In this document: positions 24,930-36,965 of the stretch, piece by piece
Position numbering within the stretch: position 1 is the first letter of the stretch
How the letters are laid out: every line of letters begins with the position of its first letter
Assembly: GCF_051014445.1 (NCBI RefSeq)
Contig: NC_135147.1
Coordinates: 27,122,479 to 27,186,478 of the forward strand
Direction of reading: 5' to 3'
DNA from: Colletes latitarsis
Taxonomy: Eukaryota > Arthropoda > Insecta > Hymenoptera > Colletidae
Length of the DNA: 64,000 bases
Program-made: the position numbers and the translations under genes
The notes under the pieces: generated by a model
The model's database searches: none
Told to the model about the DNA's origin: nothing
The model's input: the letters and a program-made list of their open reading frames with translations, nothing else

Positions 24930-25255
24930 CCCCTTAACGCTCATATTTTTCCAAGAATGATCGATTTTCTCTATTCGACTTGTTTCCAAGCTACATAAAA
25001 ATGCAGTTTTTGTTAGTTACAATGTTGTATCTAACGTATAATTTGAAGGGAAACAAGTATTGTTATCCCTTAACCAGTTAACCGAGTTTGACGAGTTTTA
25101 TAAAATAAACCTATCTTTTTGGTGCAATGTTTTAACGACACTTACTCTGTGCTTGACGACTATACTCGTCATCGACACAGTTAGCTGGTTAAACCGTTAA
25201 ATTAAACAAATATCGTTTTTCAAAGCAGTCAGACTCGAGGATGAGCATTAAGGGG
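24930..25255 (+). mobile_element. TTAA-flanked MITE, family T1, complete copy carrying a nested MITE
   Basis: Ends CCCCTTAACGCTCAT and ATGAGCATTAAGGGG are inverted repeats of each other (one mismatch). TTAA lies at 24926-24929 and 25256-25259. The internal sequence aligns with the 5.1 kb copy and, in reverse, with the 3.7 kb copy. A second MITE occupies 25074-25188. TTAA targets suggest piggyBac-type mobilisation. No protein encoded. Confidence 0.85.
25074..25188 (+). mobile_element. TTAA-flanked MITE, family T2, nested in T1
   Basis: A 115-base element with ends CCAGTTAACCGAG and CACAGTTAGCTGG, flanked by TTAA at 25070-25073 and 25189-25192. The larger relative at 35910-36357 shares both ends and the CTTACTCTGTG(C/T)TTGAC motif. 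The 5.1 kb copy of the host element has a single TTAA at the same place, so the nesting order is clear. Confidence 0.85.
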
Positions 25256-25683
25256 TTAACGCGTTCGCTATCGTTCGTCGATAATGTTCATAGGGATTTA
25301 TGGACCCGTTATAATTCCGTAAAATGAAGTAAAACATGCTTTTTCCCTTCAATAACTAACCACTCGAATGTGTTTATTTTCGTCGTAGATCGTTCGAACG
25401 TATTAATTTTCGTGGCAAACGACGTTTATAATTACACGCGAACGAGCACGAGCCTGAACGCGTTCGCGTGAAAGGGAAGGGAAATAAATATTAAACCCTC
25501 TATAACCCCGTGTGATTCCGAGGTTACATATGACCGTGTATTAATATTTTCAAAGCCTGTTTTCACTTTTTTACCGCTGCACGCCACTGGCCTTAAAGCC
25601 GACGCGTCAAACACAAGACCGCGCCATTAAACTCTGCCACCCGCTCGACCTTTTCGTTACGAACATTATTTCTCGCTCGAAAC

Positions 25684-26138
25684 GCTAATCTTTTTCTCTA
25701 TATTATTATAATACAAATTCGTAATAGAAATGTATGTATAAATGACTTGATTGGTCGGTTTTTCTCGGGCCACCCAGTGTGCACAGAGATCATGGTGCAT
25801 TGAAAATATCCAGTAATCTGTTTCTCTATATTTCTATAATAGAATCACTTTTCAAACGAAAGATTTATGAAAAAACTCGTAATAAAGATGTTGAAATAAC
25901 TTTTACTAATCGGTTTTTCTTGGGTTAGCCAGTGTGCAGAGAGATCATGGTGCATTGAAAATATCCAGTAACGCTACTCTTTTTGTCTATATTTTTATAA
26001 TAGAAACACTTTTCAAACGATTTATCAAAAAACTTTCGTAATAAAGAAGTACGTATAAATAACATTATCGGTTGGTTTTTCACGGGCTACCCAGTATGCA
26101 GAGAGATCATGATGCATTGAAAATATCCAGTAACGCTC
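25684..26138 (+). repeat. Three tandem copies of a 155-162-base unit
   Basis: GATCATG(G/A)TGCATTGAAAATATCCAG recurs at 25788, 25943 and 26105 (approximate starts). The spacings are 155 and 162 bases. Each unit also has CTATATT(A/T) with ATAATA, a TCGTAATA(A/G)A block and GGTTTTTC(T/A)(C/T)GGG. The sequence is unrelated to the 144-base family. It has no open frame and no terminal structure I could find. Confidence 0.9.
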
Positions 26139-27960
26139 GACATTATGCGCCGAACCTTCACCTTGTTAATACGACCTTGAACGACCTTGCGCAATAAATC
26201 ATCGCGCAAGAACGCAATACGTATCACGGCGCATTGTAACTCGCTCGAGGGGGTGGGGCTGGAGGAGGGAGGGATGAACGGTGGAAATACGTAAAACTTT
26301 CGTCGCCGCCTTTGCGTTCCACGACCACCCTCGAAAGGAGTAACCACCCGCGCGTCGCGTATATCGGTCACTGGAACGGCCAACCGTCCGTACTCGATTA
26401 ATCATCGGTTCGATCGATCGACGGCGATATATCGATATCCGAGCGTATGCAAATTCCGTGGGGCTCGCGAGAACATTCAATCCCCTGTCGCGCGAGATCC
26501 GCGGGAGCACGATATCGATGCGCCGTCGTCGCGAATCGACCGGGAAAATCGATATCGCGCGGGCTAGCGCGACGAACGGACGACCAGCGTCGCGAGCACT
26601 CGGACGAAATTGCCGGTCGAAGGTTCCCCGTAGTTTCCTCGGAGGCAAAAAGTTACTCGATATCGGGGACACGGGGAAAATCCGGATTGGTCGCGGGGGC
26701 GTACGGCGATCGTAATGGGCGCGGGAGCGACGATAATGGGCGCGCGCGCACCGTCTTTCGAAAGTCCCTATCGGGAGGCTGACGGCTCGCGGCGTTGGTG
26801 GTCGTGCGCCCGGTATACATCGAGTGTCGGTATTGGGGCGGAACGAGCAGGGTGCACGGCGACACGACTCCCTACAGTACCTCGCAAAATTCACCGTTGA
26901 GCCCGGCGAAATCTACTGAAATTAACAGAGACGAAAATTCCAGAAATACGATCGAACACTGGCCATTCGAGATCCTAGAAGCTGGAAAAGTCTACTTTTG
27001 TTTTATTCAATTTTACGAAAGTATTTCTTCATGGAGTACCAATTGTTTAAAATGAATTATCGTAACGTGTACAATTCCAATTTGATTCCAAGAACTAAGA
27101 TCTTCGGATCGTGCAGTCAATTTTCTGATTAATTTCGCGCGTTCGTGTTCGTACTCGTGTTCATGTTCGCGCGGCGATATTCATCGCGTTCCGAAAGCCT
27201 TCCCGCCATATTCGAAGATAGGGTAGTCGCTCTGCGGGCTGCGCGATAAAGAATCGGCGGCCGTTCGATGGGGAACGAGCATTAACGAAATTGTTGCGGC
27301 GCAGCACCCCCTCCCACGTCCCCGCTACCATTCCGCCCCCCCCCCCATCCGGTCGTCGTCCCGTTTTCACCCTCCTCGGTGGCACGTATGTGGCATTCCT
27401 GAAGTCCTCGCCGCGAGATCGCCGAAGGGTTGATGAAATTGGTACGTTGATTAAATTGTTGCTTCGAGCTGTCGGCCACCGGCGGCGAGAAAATCCAACC
27501 GGGTCGCGAAAAACCCGACGAATTATTCCGCTGGATGAAGCTTATCAACCTGTCCACGGCGAGGGGGGATGAGACCGATACGCTGGAATAGTTTCGGTAA
27601 CGCTCAACCCCTTCGACCACCCTGACGCTTCGACGTGCGCCACTCCCCGCGTGCGGAAATTCGATACTCGCGTTTATCGAGCGCGATGGTCGAACGCCCA
27701 TAGGCGTTCCACGCAAGGCCTGGTCAACTTATATGTATATTATTATTATTATTCATTTATTAACGGGATTAAACCTTTCAGTACAAAGATGTAACATGTA
27801 AGGAACTATAGATGTGAATTTTACATAGTCAAACGATATCGTTTAGTGGATTTAACAATAATAAATTTATTTACAATATGTTGCAAGGACAATTTTAGGC
27901 TTTCTAATGATTGTTCGATTGAATCTGTTCGAAAGAAAAATTCGATATAAAAATTATTAA
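26139..27960. other. Gene-free stretch, part GC-rich
   Basis: 26.2-27.7 kb is GC-rich with frames open on both strands and no recognisable protein. A C run lies at 27337-27345 and a (TAT)n tract at about 27738-27753. Nothing further is supported. Confidence 0.45.
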
Positions 27961-28077
27961 CCCTTAAATGCTCCAATCCTCCGTTAGTTCGTTACTTTTC
28001 AAATGCTTTAAAGTCGACGATTTCCATTTACCAATTTGATAAAGTAATCCTGTTGAGATCGAGGGTCCACTCAAGGG
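27961..28077. mobile_element. TTAA-flanked MITE candidate, family T3
   Basis: A 117-base block with ends CCCTTAAATGCTCC and GGTCCACTCAAGGG (about 10 of 14 positions complementary), bordered by TTAA at 27957-27960 and 28078-28081. The ends resemble family T1, but the interior does not match it. A single copy in the window keeps confidence moderate. Confidence 0.5.
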
Positions 28078-28081
28078 TTAA

Positions 28082-28799
28082 ACGAACTTTATTCTATTTC
28101 GAACAGCGTTGGTACCGTTTTAATAGCCGCGTGTGTTTAATCCGACTGGTGTAAGGGGGGTCGAGGCCCGAGCGTCGTTGTTGTTGCAACGATTTCTGGA
28201 TTTCGTAAACACGGATATTGCAACGGGACGGTAGGTTGCGGATGATGTTTCCGGAACGCGTGTACGTGCCTCGTAAGGTCTGGATCATTAGAGGAATAAA
28301 GGATGTTGGGCGAAACGGGGGATCCGTTCGTACCGTGGTTTCTGAGTCATAATGGATTAAAGTGGATGCTCGACGGATGCTACGGGAGGTTTGAACAGTA
28401 GTCTGAGGGCACGCGGAAAAATTAGGTCACGCGGCGGTGGGAGTTGTTGTTGTTGTTGTTGCTGGCTGCCGGGACTGGGTCAGACTTGCCAAAAGTTTGC
28501 GCCCGTAATTTCGGGCATTCGCGTGTTGCTGCTTATATATATATATATACATATATATATCGACGAGTTCCTTAATGGCTGGAAAATGATGGACGGTGCG
28601 CGAACAATTTCAAACCCGTTACGAGCCTTTCTGTTCGCAATCACGGATGTCGTTAACTGTTAGGTCAGCCGACGCTAACGATAACTGTCAACCGTAATTA
28701 CGGTCGGGCAATTTACATTATCGAAAATTAATAATTTATCGCGTTTGCTATACTCGCCTTACCCTTCGACATTTTTATTTATTTCGCTGCTCGGACATC
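28082..28799. other. Gene-free stretch with three simple-sequence features
   Basis: Contains (GTT)n at 28443-28461, a small hairpin GCCCG/CGGGC at 28501-28516, and an (AT)n tract at 28534-28561. The plus-strand frame running through the GTT tract gives a poly-Cys run and is an artefact of the repeat. Confidence 0.6.
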
Positions 28800-28803
28800 T
28801 TAA

Positions 28804-29755
28804 GGGGTTAGGTAACTCGAGCGGTATGGAAAACGAGGCAATTTTTTAAGCTACAATTAAGAAAAAGTGAACAGTCGATTATCCTGAGACTTTGCACTGT
28901 ATTTAGGTATAACAAATATTGAAAAAAACCCTTGGCAATGTTTAATAGATATTTATAATTAAGCCTACACAGCGCCATGTTCACGAGCTCATTTTTTGAT
29001 GCAACTGGTGTGCAGGATTATGGTAAAATGGTTGTCGAAATATTCCATTAACTATGACAAAAGTCCTTAGCATTGACGATGAGACATTTCAATTTGTATA
29101 AAAGTGAACAATATGGCAGATATTTGAAACCTAAAATCGATTTTGATCAAAAATCGAGTTTTTATTACTAATATTTGCAGAATTATTACAGAATTTTTTA
29201 AAAAACGGATCGTCAATGCTTAGTAAATATAATGGTAAAGATAACTGTAAATTTTCTAAGCAATTGCTTAATTAGAACTGGAGTAATTCGTTAAAAAGTT
29301 ATTAACATTTAAAGTTCCGCTCGTATTGAATTTTTTTCTCGAAATTGCGCAAGATTTCGGGAGTATGTCTATTCACCAAAAATGATTGTAATTGACCCCC
29401 ACAGCTAACAATATTTTTTTCAGAACGATTTGAAATGTTTTAATTTCGACGAAAAATTTCACACCTTTTCGAATTTTTTTCTAGAAAATGTGAGGGAATT
29501 CGAAGGAATATGTATTCACGAAAAATGATCGTAATTGACCCCCGCAACCGAAAATAATTTTTTTAGAACGATTTGAAATTTTTTAATTTTGTCGAAATTT
29601 CGTCACCCATTCTCCAATTTTTTTCTCGAAAGTGGGTAGGATTTCGAGTGTATGTCTAATGACCAAAAATGATCGTAATTGACCCCTGTGATTAACTATA
29701 ATTTTTTCAGTATGATTTGAAATTTTTTAATTTCGTCTAAAAATTATCTAACCCC
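28804..29755. mobile_element. TTAA-flanked element T4 of about 950 bases, carrying satellite units
   Basis: Ends GGGGTTAGGTAACT and (reverse complement of the right end) GGGGTTAGATAATT match at 12 of 14 positions. TTAA lies at 28800-28803 and 29756-29759. The left 480 bases are AT-rich with no coding; the right 460 bases are 144-type satellite units without their own termini, so they appear to have been captured inside this element. Confidence 0.6.
29289..29745 (+). mobile_element. Satellite-bearing element fragment E5 inside T4
   Basis: Begins with the inner terminal sequence AATTCGTTAAAAAGTTATTAAC and CTCGTATTGAATTTTTTTC, then about three diverged units of the subfamily B/D type. The outer left terminus and the entire right terminus are absent. 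The right edge coincides with the T4 terminus. Confidence 0.65.
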
Positions 29756-29759
29756 TTAA

Positions 29760-31819
29760 ACAATTCCCTTTTCACGCGTATTTTTTAGCATCGATTTTCT
29801 TTCGAATTCCACGAGGTTACGCCGTTGCAAATGTTTAAAAATTTAAGAATAAAATATGCTCTCGAAATCAACCGTACAACGATCTTTATTAAAGATCCGT
29901 CCGGCCGCTAAAGGGGATGGTAGATTTAAACTTTTACTCCGCGCGCGGAGCCACTCCGGCAATTCTATGATCGCGTTTATATCACTTTCCTCGAGACTCC
30001 TTCAACAAGTAGAACTCGAGAAAGAAGTTGAACCGACTAAATTTCTGATACGCGTACGAGATTTATAATACGAGAACGCGTCGAAACTCCGGGGGCACCG
30101 GTGAAACTTTTCGATTGCGTCGCGGAGTAGATCGAAAGGGTGAAGCGTCCCTTTCCGAAAAAGGGCAGCGTTCCCCGGTTTCCCGCCTCGTACCATCGAC
30201 CCGTGGAATTTATGATAAATCGCGTTTCCCCGCTGTTTCGCGGTTATTAGACGCGCTAACGAGAATCTGCGTAAAATGGTCGAATTATCCGTTCGCGCGC
30301 TTCTATCTCGTTACAGTCGCGACGAGCTATAACGTGATACAGGCTGTCCAATTACAAGTCCCCTGTAATATTTCTGATATTCTTATCATAGTAATAGCCC
30401 GCTCGTATACTCGACTCGCGTTACGCTCAATCGTACGTTATTGCGGACACTTGAGAAAAAGATTTCTAAGGGATGACTGTACTTGGCTGGCCCGTTTCGA
30501 GCAACCCTTGCGACGCAATAGGTCATCGAGGCGCAGGAGTACGCGTTAGGGTCTGCCTTTGGCATTTCCTTTGGGCGTATCAGCTTCGTTCCCGATGATA
30601 ACGTGTCATCGAATGTTGACCCGCGTAATGCTCTATCCTCACGGGATGACTAAGGTGTTCATCACGGTGGACTCGTCATCGCCTCCGCCATTAGGTATAT
30701 TAGACGTACACCGTAGGCAGATCAGGAGGCTGGTTCCTCCGTGTGCGTTCCCTCAAAAGTGAACACACGGATAGCTGATTGGACAGGGTACACGGGAACA
30801 CAGACACTGTGTCGAAATGCAATGACAGCGATTCGGTGACCGAACGATTATATGTCCGGAAACAGGACACCTAATTGAAGTGGCTCCCGATTACGTGACT
30901 CTGACCCCCAGATCCGCGAGACTGGATCAGTATAGTTTGCCAAAAGTATGATCTCTTCCTCGAGGTAAAAAAACACGGTCCAAAGAGGATCTAGCGATCC
31001 AGATGCTGTACACTTTGCGAGAAAGCCTGCTAAGCATCGCACTTACGGTCACGGTGGTTTTGCTCGTCCAGAGTTAACGTCAGATACTTAGCGATAGTTA
31101 ACTATTAGTTAAATATATCGTAATCCGCTAAGTAAGAGAGACTGGTTAAATTTCAATTCGCCTGGTCTACCTGAAATCCCCGCTCGATGGAACCACGAAT
31201 CAAAAGGATACCATAAACTGTACAGATTGCTATTTATTATCGAAAATCTATCGTTTCTATGGAAAAATTAGCGTCTACGATGACTTTGCTGGGTAGTAAT
31301 GGAAAGGAGGTTTGTAATCGTTGGGAGGACGCGCGACAAAAGTGGAAGTTTCGCGTAGCTTGGGCCGGATTACATAAATGCGGCGCGTTTATACAAAGTG
31401 GATCAATCGTCCGGATAATCCGGCATTCGCGGAAACTTCCGGGACGAAGTTTCCTCGAATCGAGCGTGGTCCGGAGTGCTCATGAATGAACGAGTACGCG
31501 GCAAGTTTCCCAGCGTGCTCGAAACAACGTGTACCGGGGATCCGTTTCTTAGCGCGACAACGGGGAACGGTCCATGGCCGTTCTGAAACTTTCAAGGACC
31601 AAAGTTGCGGTAACAGCGTCGCGAACGTGCATGCGGAAAGGAAAACACGGAAAAATTGAAACGTTCGCGCGATTCATGTTGCACACCATCCCTCCGCGTC
31701 TTCCTCTGCCCGCCGATCCCAATCGATTTCAGACGTCGTTTTTTTAACCCCACGCTATCGATATAAAAGTTGCAAAGCGTCACCTTTCGATCGAAATTTT
31801 CTTTTAAAATTTCTTAATA
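29760..31819. other. Gene-free stretch
   Basis: Moderate GC and mostly unique-looking. Plus-strand frames at 30115-30549 and 30559-30762 have no recognisable domain and no supporting splice signals. I see no element termini. Confidence 0.45.
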
Positions 31820-32177
31820 TAGTGCGTTCGACTACTCTTGGGAAAAATTTCAATGGGGGATTCTAGAGGCCAGAACGAGACGAAAATCAAGAATATCAAT
31901 TTGTTGATGGAGGCTTCGTTAAAGTTCCGCCCTTTCTGAATTTTTTTCTCGAAAGTGGGTAGGATTTCGGGGGTATGTGTAATGACCAAAAATGATTGTA
32001 ATTGACCCCCGTAAACGAACATAATTTTTCCAGAACGATTTGAAATTGTTTAATTTAATTGTTAATAACTTTTTAACGAAGCCTCAGTGAAGAAATTGAT
32101 ATTCTTGATTTTTGTCTTATTTTGGCTCCTAGAACCCCCCATTAAAATTTTTCCCAGGGGTGGCTGAGCACCCTGTA
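31820..32177 (+). mobile_element. Minimal satellite-bearing TIR element, copy E6, one unit
   Basis: Both inverted termini are present (TATAGTGCGTTCGAC at the left; GCTGAGCACCCTGTA at the right) around essentially one 144-base unit, 358 bases in all. TA flanks both sides. The left inner sequence lacks the GTTATTAAC step, with CTTCGTTAAAGTTCCG joined directly. This shows that the array can shrink to a single unit without loss of the ends. Confidence 0.85.
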
Positions 32178-32179
32178 TA

Positions 32180-34700
32180 GCACCCCGTTGCAAGAACGGG
32201 TTAGGGTTGGAAGCCCTGCGTATAACACGAGGGTCGACTGTACGAGTATCGTGTGTTGCAATATTGACCCCTATTGACACTAGAACTGCCAACAATTACG
32301 AGTAATTAATGATTGCAAGTTTTCCAAACGGGGGGTATGAAAGATCCAAGAAGATCGAATTAAAACGATCCGTGGCTCGGCGTCGCGCGATTAGCCAATC
32401 CATCGTGGGCGCGTAGGTAACGGAGCCGTTGCAACGACGATAATAAATGCAAGAATTCGCGGAAAGAAAGAGTAAAAAGGAAAAGGAGAGAAAGGAGCAT
32501 TTCGTCCGGGATGGTGAATTCTGGTAAATTCTCGCGGCGGGCGAATTTCTTGGTCGAATCCGCGCAGGAAAGTTGGTCGTTGCGACGCTCGGGGTACGAG
32601 GGCGAAGAGAGGATCCCCGGGTGGCGGTGTCGTCGTCGTCGACGTCGACGTAGCAAGGACGAATCACGATCGTCGGTATTCGTAGCGCGGCACACAAAGA
32701 GGATAGAAGGTTGATGGAAAGGTCGTGGCGCGGCGGAGAGAGAAACGGGAACGGGAACGGGAACGGAGAACGGGGAACGGCGGGGGGGACACGGCGAGGA
32801 TGAGGACTAGGATGAAGATGGGGTACGGGGAGGTGGCCGAGGCGGAGGGTCGCGCGATTAATTCGCAGAACGACGAAGGATATTCCCGCGGCTGGCCCCA
32901 TATAAGCCCTCCCCTGTCTCTCCCCTTGGCTTCTCCTCAACCCCGGCAGCATCTCTCCTCGCATCTCCGCTCGCTCGCTCCGCCGTGTCCGCGGCATTAG
33001 GCGTCGATCTACCGAGATACGGAGATCGAGGCGGCGGTGCGCCTCTGGCCTCGTCGATGCCAGGCACGTCTGCCTTTTGGGGCGCTCCTCCTATATACGT
33101 ACACGTACACAACCCTGTACATACCTACATAGAGGACATATATACGAGGGAGGGAGACGTTGCCAACTACATACATACTTGCAGGTCCGCGCGCACCCTC
33201 GTTCGCGTGTTTCCCTCTGTGTCTCCTCCGTGTCGCCTAACCTACACACACACCTAGTAGAACCCGCGCGCGTCTGTCTTGATACGTTCGTGCATGTACA
33301 TATAGATATATCCTACGAAGCATATATACATAGGATCCGCGGGGATCGGTACATAGGCGCGTACACGCGAGATCGTTTGTATACCTAAAACGTACCACCC
33401 GACCGAGGCCAGTACATAACGTAGGTGTATGTAGCGGCGAGCAACTGTGCCGCGGCTCCGCTACGCTCGGCTCGACGCGGTATGTTATGTAGAGAGAGTC
33501 CAGATCGAGCCTGCGGGGCGCGGTGGTGGCCGTCGTTGCTTTATGTATTATATACGGGTTGGAACACACGACGGTCGGTCGGTCGGTCGTCCGTCCGTCC
33601 GTCCGTCCGTCCGTCCGTTGGTCCGTCGTGTACATAGCGTTGGCCCCATGTAACCAGGGGTGTAGGATCGCGAAGCTGTCCACCGTCCTTCTCTATCCCC
33701 GAACGAGCTCCCCTGTCTATCCCTCTCCGTCCGTCTCGGTCGGTCGCGTCGCTTGCGTGTTAGTGAGCACGCCACGGCTTCCGCGAACCGGGGTCACTTA
33801 TGTATATAGGACCGAGCCGACTCCACGGCTCTCCGGCGCTCGCCTCGCGAACTCGCCTGCAGACCAGATCCATAGTTAATTACCGGCCTAATCTCTATTC
33901 GCGATTGCCCGAAACCGCTCGTAAATCCCTATCGGTGTGTGCGTGCGAAGCTCCACCAACCGTTTCCCCTCTCTTCCACTCTCTCTATCTCTGGACACTA
34001 TTATTCTCTCCCATCCTCTCCTCTCGGTTCGCGATCTTCGCTTCTCTCGTTCTCTACCGTGCCCTCCGCCGTCTTTCTCCTACAACGTTCTTCGCGATCG
34101 TGTTCGTAGCGCGACACGCGTAAAGATAGTCTGGATGCATCTGGGGTTTGGTCAGTCTCCCCCTGCGACCGTGTGTTCGTGAGATCGCGAAACGAGAATC
34201 CGCGCGTGTGTGTGTGTGTGTGTGTGTACGTCGAGGGAACGAGGGGCGAGGAGAGAGGTCCGACGAGCGACGGGGAGAACGTACACCGCAGGATCGATCC
34301 CCACGATCGATCGCAGCGATATATACCGTTAAGAGGGAATCGGCGAGATCGGCGTGTTCCGGGCTCGACCCGCCGCTTCCGGTCACGAGGAGAGAACCGA
34401 CGCTCACCGAGGAAGCGACCCGTCTCCCTCTATCCCTCTGGCGTTTCGCTCTCTCTGTGGCTATGTCGTCTCGCTGGCTGGAGAGCGTCGAGCTTCGAGG
34501 CGCTCTCGTTCCTTTCGTGCCCGAGGATCGTGCGGCTAACTGAAACGAAAACGAAGTAACGACCATCGCCGGGGCTAGGCGGGCTTCGCTTTCGGCCCGT
34601 TTCACGGAAACCGATGTCGTCGGGGCTGTAGCCAGCCTTCCACCGACCCTCGCGATCCTCTCCTACAATTTTCGTTCGCCTTCGGCTCTAAAGCTCCTTT
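32180..34700. other. GC-rich island with microsatellites, possible promoter region
   Basis: Contains a (GGAACG)n-like tract at about 32745-32772, dense GTAC/ATAC runs at 33090-33400, adjacent (GGTC)n and (GTCC)n tracts at 33573-33618, and (GT)n at 34206-34227. Open frames on both strands are low complexity. Continuous CpG richness and simple repeats fit an untranslated first exon or promoter, with no splice site I would call. Confidence 0.35.
33573..33618. repeat. Compound (GGTC)n-(GTCC)n microsatellite
   Basis: Four GGTC units switch directly into about seven GTCC units. The change of register keeps all frames open, which explains the Arg/Ser/Val/Pro repeats seen on translation. Confidence 0.95.
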
Positions 34701-35905
34701 CACACCAAAACCGAAACGAGACATTACAATTATCTAAAAAATTACGAATCTTTCTGTAATGGAAATATACGTTGGATTTGATTCTGCCACGAAGGTGATA
34801 CAATTTAAATCTTCTCGAGGAAGATCGAAGAATACAACTTGGTAACGACGATGCGTCTAGTCGTCGACGTGAAACTGTTTATCGGGTCATTATGCGCGTC
34901 GCAAAGCCACCAAGTACTTTCCACGGCGAAAGAGAACGCGACACACAGAGGGCATCGCGATCTTTCTATTTCCGTTCTACTCAACGATTCTCGGGGAACA
35001 CGAAGCAACGCGGTTAAAATTTCAAATACCGAGAAAAGAATAAGAACCTCGCAGGATATGCGGGTTTCAAAAAATTCTACACTGTATACCTAATACATAC
35101 GTGCAAATCTCGTAAAGTGCCTTTACATACAGACGCTATCTCCATCTCCTGCAAATTATATTATACTCGTAGTTCTTTTCTTTCGTCGAATCTGGTGAAC
35201 GCAAATTCGCGAACCCAACCTGACCCGCCTCTTCTCGGTGAATCGCGTAAATTTAACGTTCGCGAGACGATTCGTTCTCGAGAGCATAGACCGTCGATAA
35301 AATGAGTCATTTTATCGGGAAAGAAACCAGAATCCTGCCTCTAGTCCTATGGACAGGTTACGAGCGGCGTTCTGTCGAGGCGATAGCCAACTCGCGCGCG
35401 CGTGTACGCGGATCGCGATGTTTCTCGCTCCGGATGCGAACACGCGCGTCCTCGTTCGATCGATTATCGGGGCTCCCGTTCTATCCTCGTGGCTTTCAGA
35501 CCAGTCGGAGGAAAGGAACCAGTCCCGACGAGGAAGAACGTGACGGTCTTCCTGTCTTTCTCTACGCCTCTCTGTCTAACTGTCCGCGTCAGGTTCTCTT
35601 TATCGTCCGTTCGGAGTAAGGACGTTTCCGCGGTTCGTCGATAGACGCGGCCGCTGAAACCAACGAGTTCCTAACCAGGGACCGGGGAGTTGCTTCGATG
35701 TCGCAACTGCTGGAACGTCCTAGCATTCCCGTGTGCTACGAAACGTCTACCACGGCCACGCCGCTTGCTCCACGGCTGCCTCGAATCACTAGTTTTCACC
35801 GCTTTCCACGGATCGAGAGACTCCAAATAGTCAAACGTATTTTCCTTCCCGACGGAGTCTCAGTTTTCAAAAACAAATAATCATTCCATTCGAAACTTTA
35901 ACCTT
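34701..35905. other. Gene-free stretch
   Basis: Intermediate composition, no element ends, no convincing exon. Short frames at 35302-35619 and 35698-35880 lack recognisable motifs. Confidence 0.45.
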
Positions 35906-35909
35906 TTAA

Positions 35910-36357
35910 CCAGTTAAGTGTGTTTGAAAATTTTGTTACGATTCGATATTTAAATTGCAATTCTGGCGAAAACTAAATTACATTCGTAAATTTTAATATG
36001 TTTAAGATGTTTTGAGGTCAAGACAAAATTAAACGAACAAATGAAAATTATAAACAATTCGAGTTGGTTTCGCAACTTCCTGAGAGCTGACTCGTAAGCA
36101 GTGCAGTGACACTGGATCTTTGATTATCCCGATTTTCATCTTGATGTATCAAAACCAAAAAAAAGACAAAGTATATTACTGTCTCACTGCTTTTTTTTAT
36201 TGGTCTTTACTTTCGTGTAAACAAAATTGCATCTTTGCTTTGCTTTATTTTCTAAAATAAAGTCGTCTTTTTGACCCAATATTTCAACAGTGCCACTTAC
36301 TCTGTGTTTGACACATACTGGTGGACGCTTTGCATAGAGATCGCCACAGTTAACTGG
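35910..36357 (+). mobile_element. TTAA-flanked MITE, family T2, long copy
   Basis: A 448-base element with ends CCAGTTAAGTGTG and CACAGTTAACTGG, inverted repeats with TTAA at 35906-35909 and 36358-36361. It shares the right-hand CTTACTCTGTGTTTGAC motif with the 115-base nested copy at 25074, which is therefore an internally deleted derivative or the reverse. No coding sequence. Probably piggyBac-like. Confidence 0.8.
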
Positions 36358-36361
36358 TTAA

Positions 36362-36965
36362 TTATCCAAGGACGAAGAGATATCTTTAAGACTGGTAGAA
36401 TGATATTGCAGAAAGGAACTTTCGTCGACGAATGACCGTAGTCGAGAATTTCTCGTATCGTTAATGTTGTCGAAAAAGCTGTTATCGTTTCGCGATTAAC
36501 GAAAGAACCGGTTGCCCTTTATATCCTTCGACGTGCGAAACTAACTTCCAGCCAGCGACGACACCGTGCGCTCGTTAAACAACCGACGCCGCGTCTTTAA
36601 TTAAAAACGTGGCCGTCGAGCGGATTCTCTCACGCGAACGGTAGAATCGATCCTTTTCGCGATCGATTAAGGACGATCGGTTCGCTCGGCGGGGCTCGCG
36701 TTCGCGTCGCTCGCAAGACCGCCCCCGTAGAATCGATCCTTGGCTGACCCTTCTCGAAACAGGGTCACGCGAGGGATATTTCGAAATCGAGGCGCTGCCA
36801 GGAAGCATCTCAATTCTGCGAAGCCCTCCGCCCTCGCGAATTTCGAGCTACCACGGAACAACCGGTCGCGATAGAAATTCTACGAAAACGCGAACCATCC
36901 TTCGTTTTCCAGCTTCTGCCAACCGGAGAATTTACATTCTCCATTCGGACGTTCAACGATGAATC
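36362..36965. other. Gene-free stretch
   Basis: No supported feature. Frames on the minus strand at 36575-36861 are Arg-rich and unrecognised. Confidence 0.45.
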
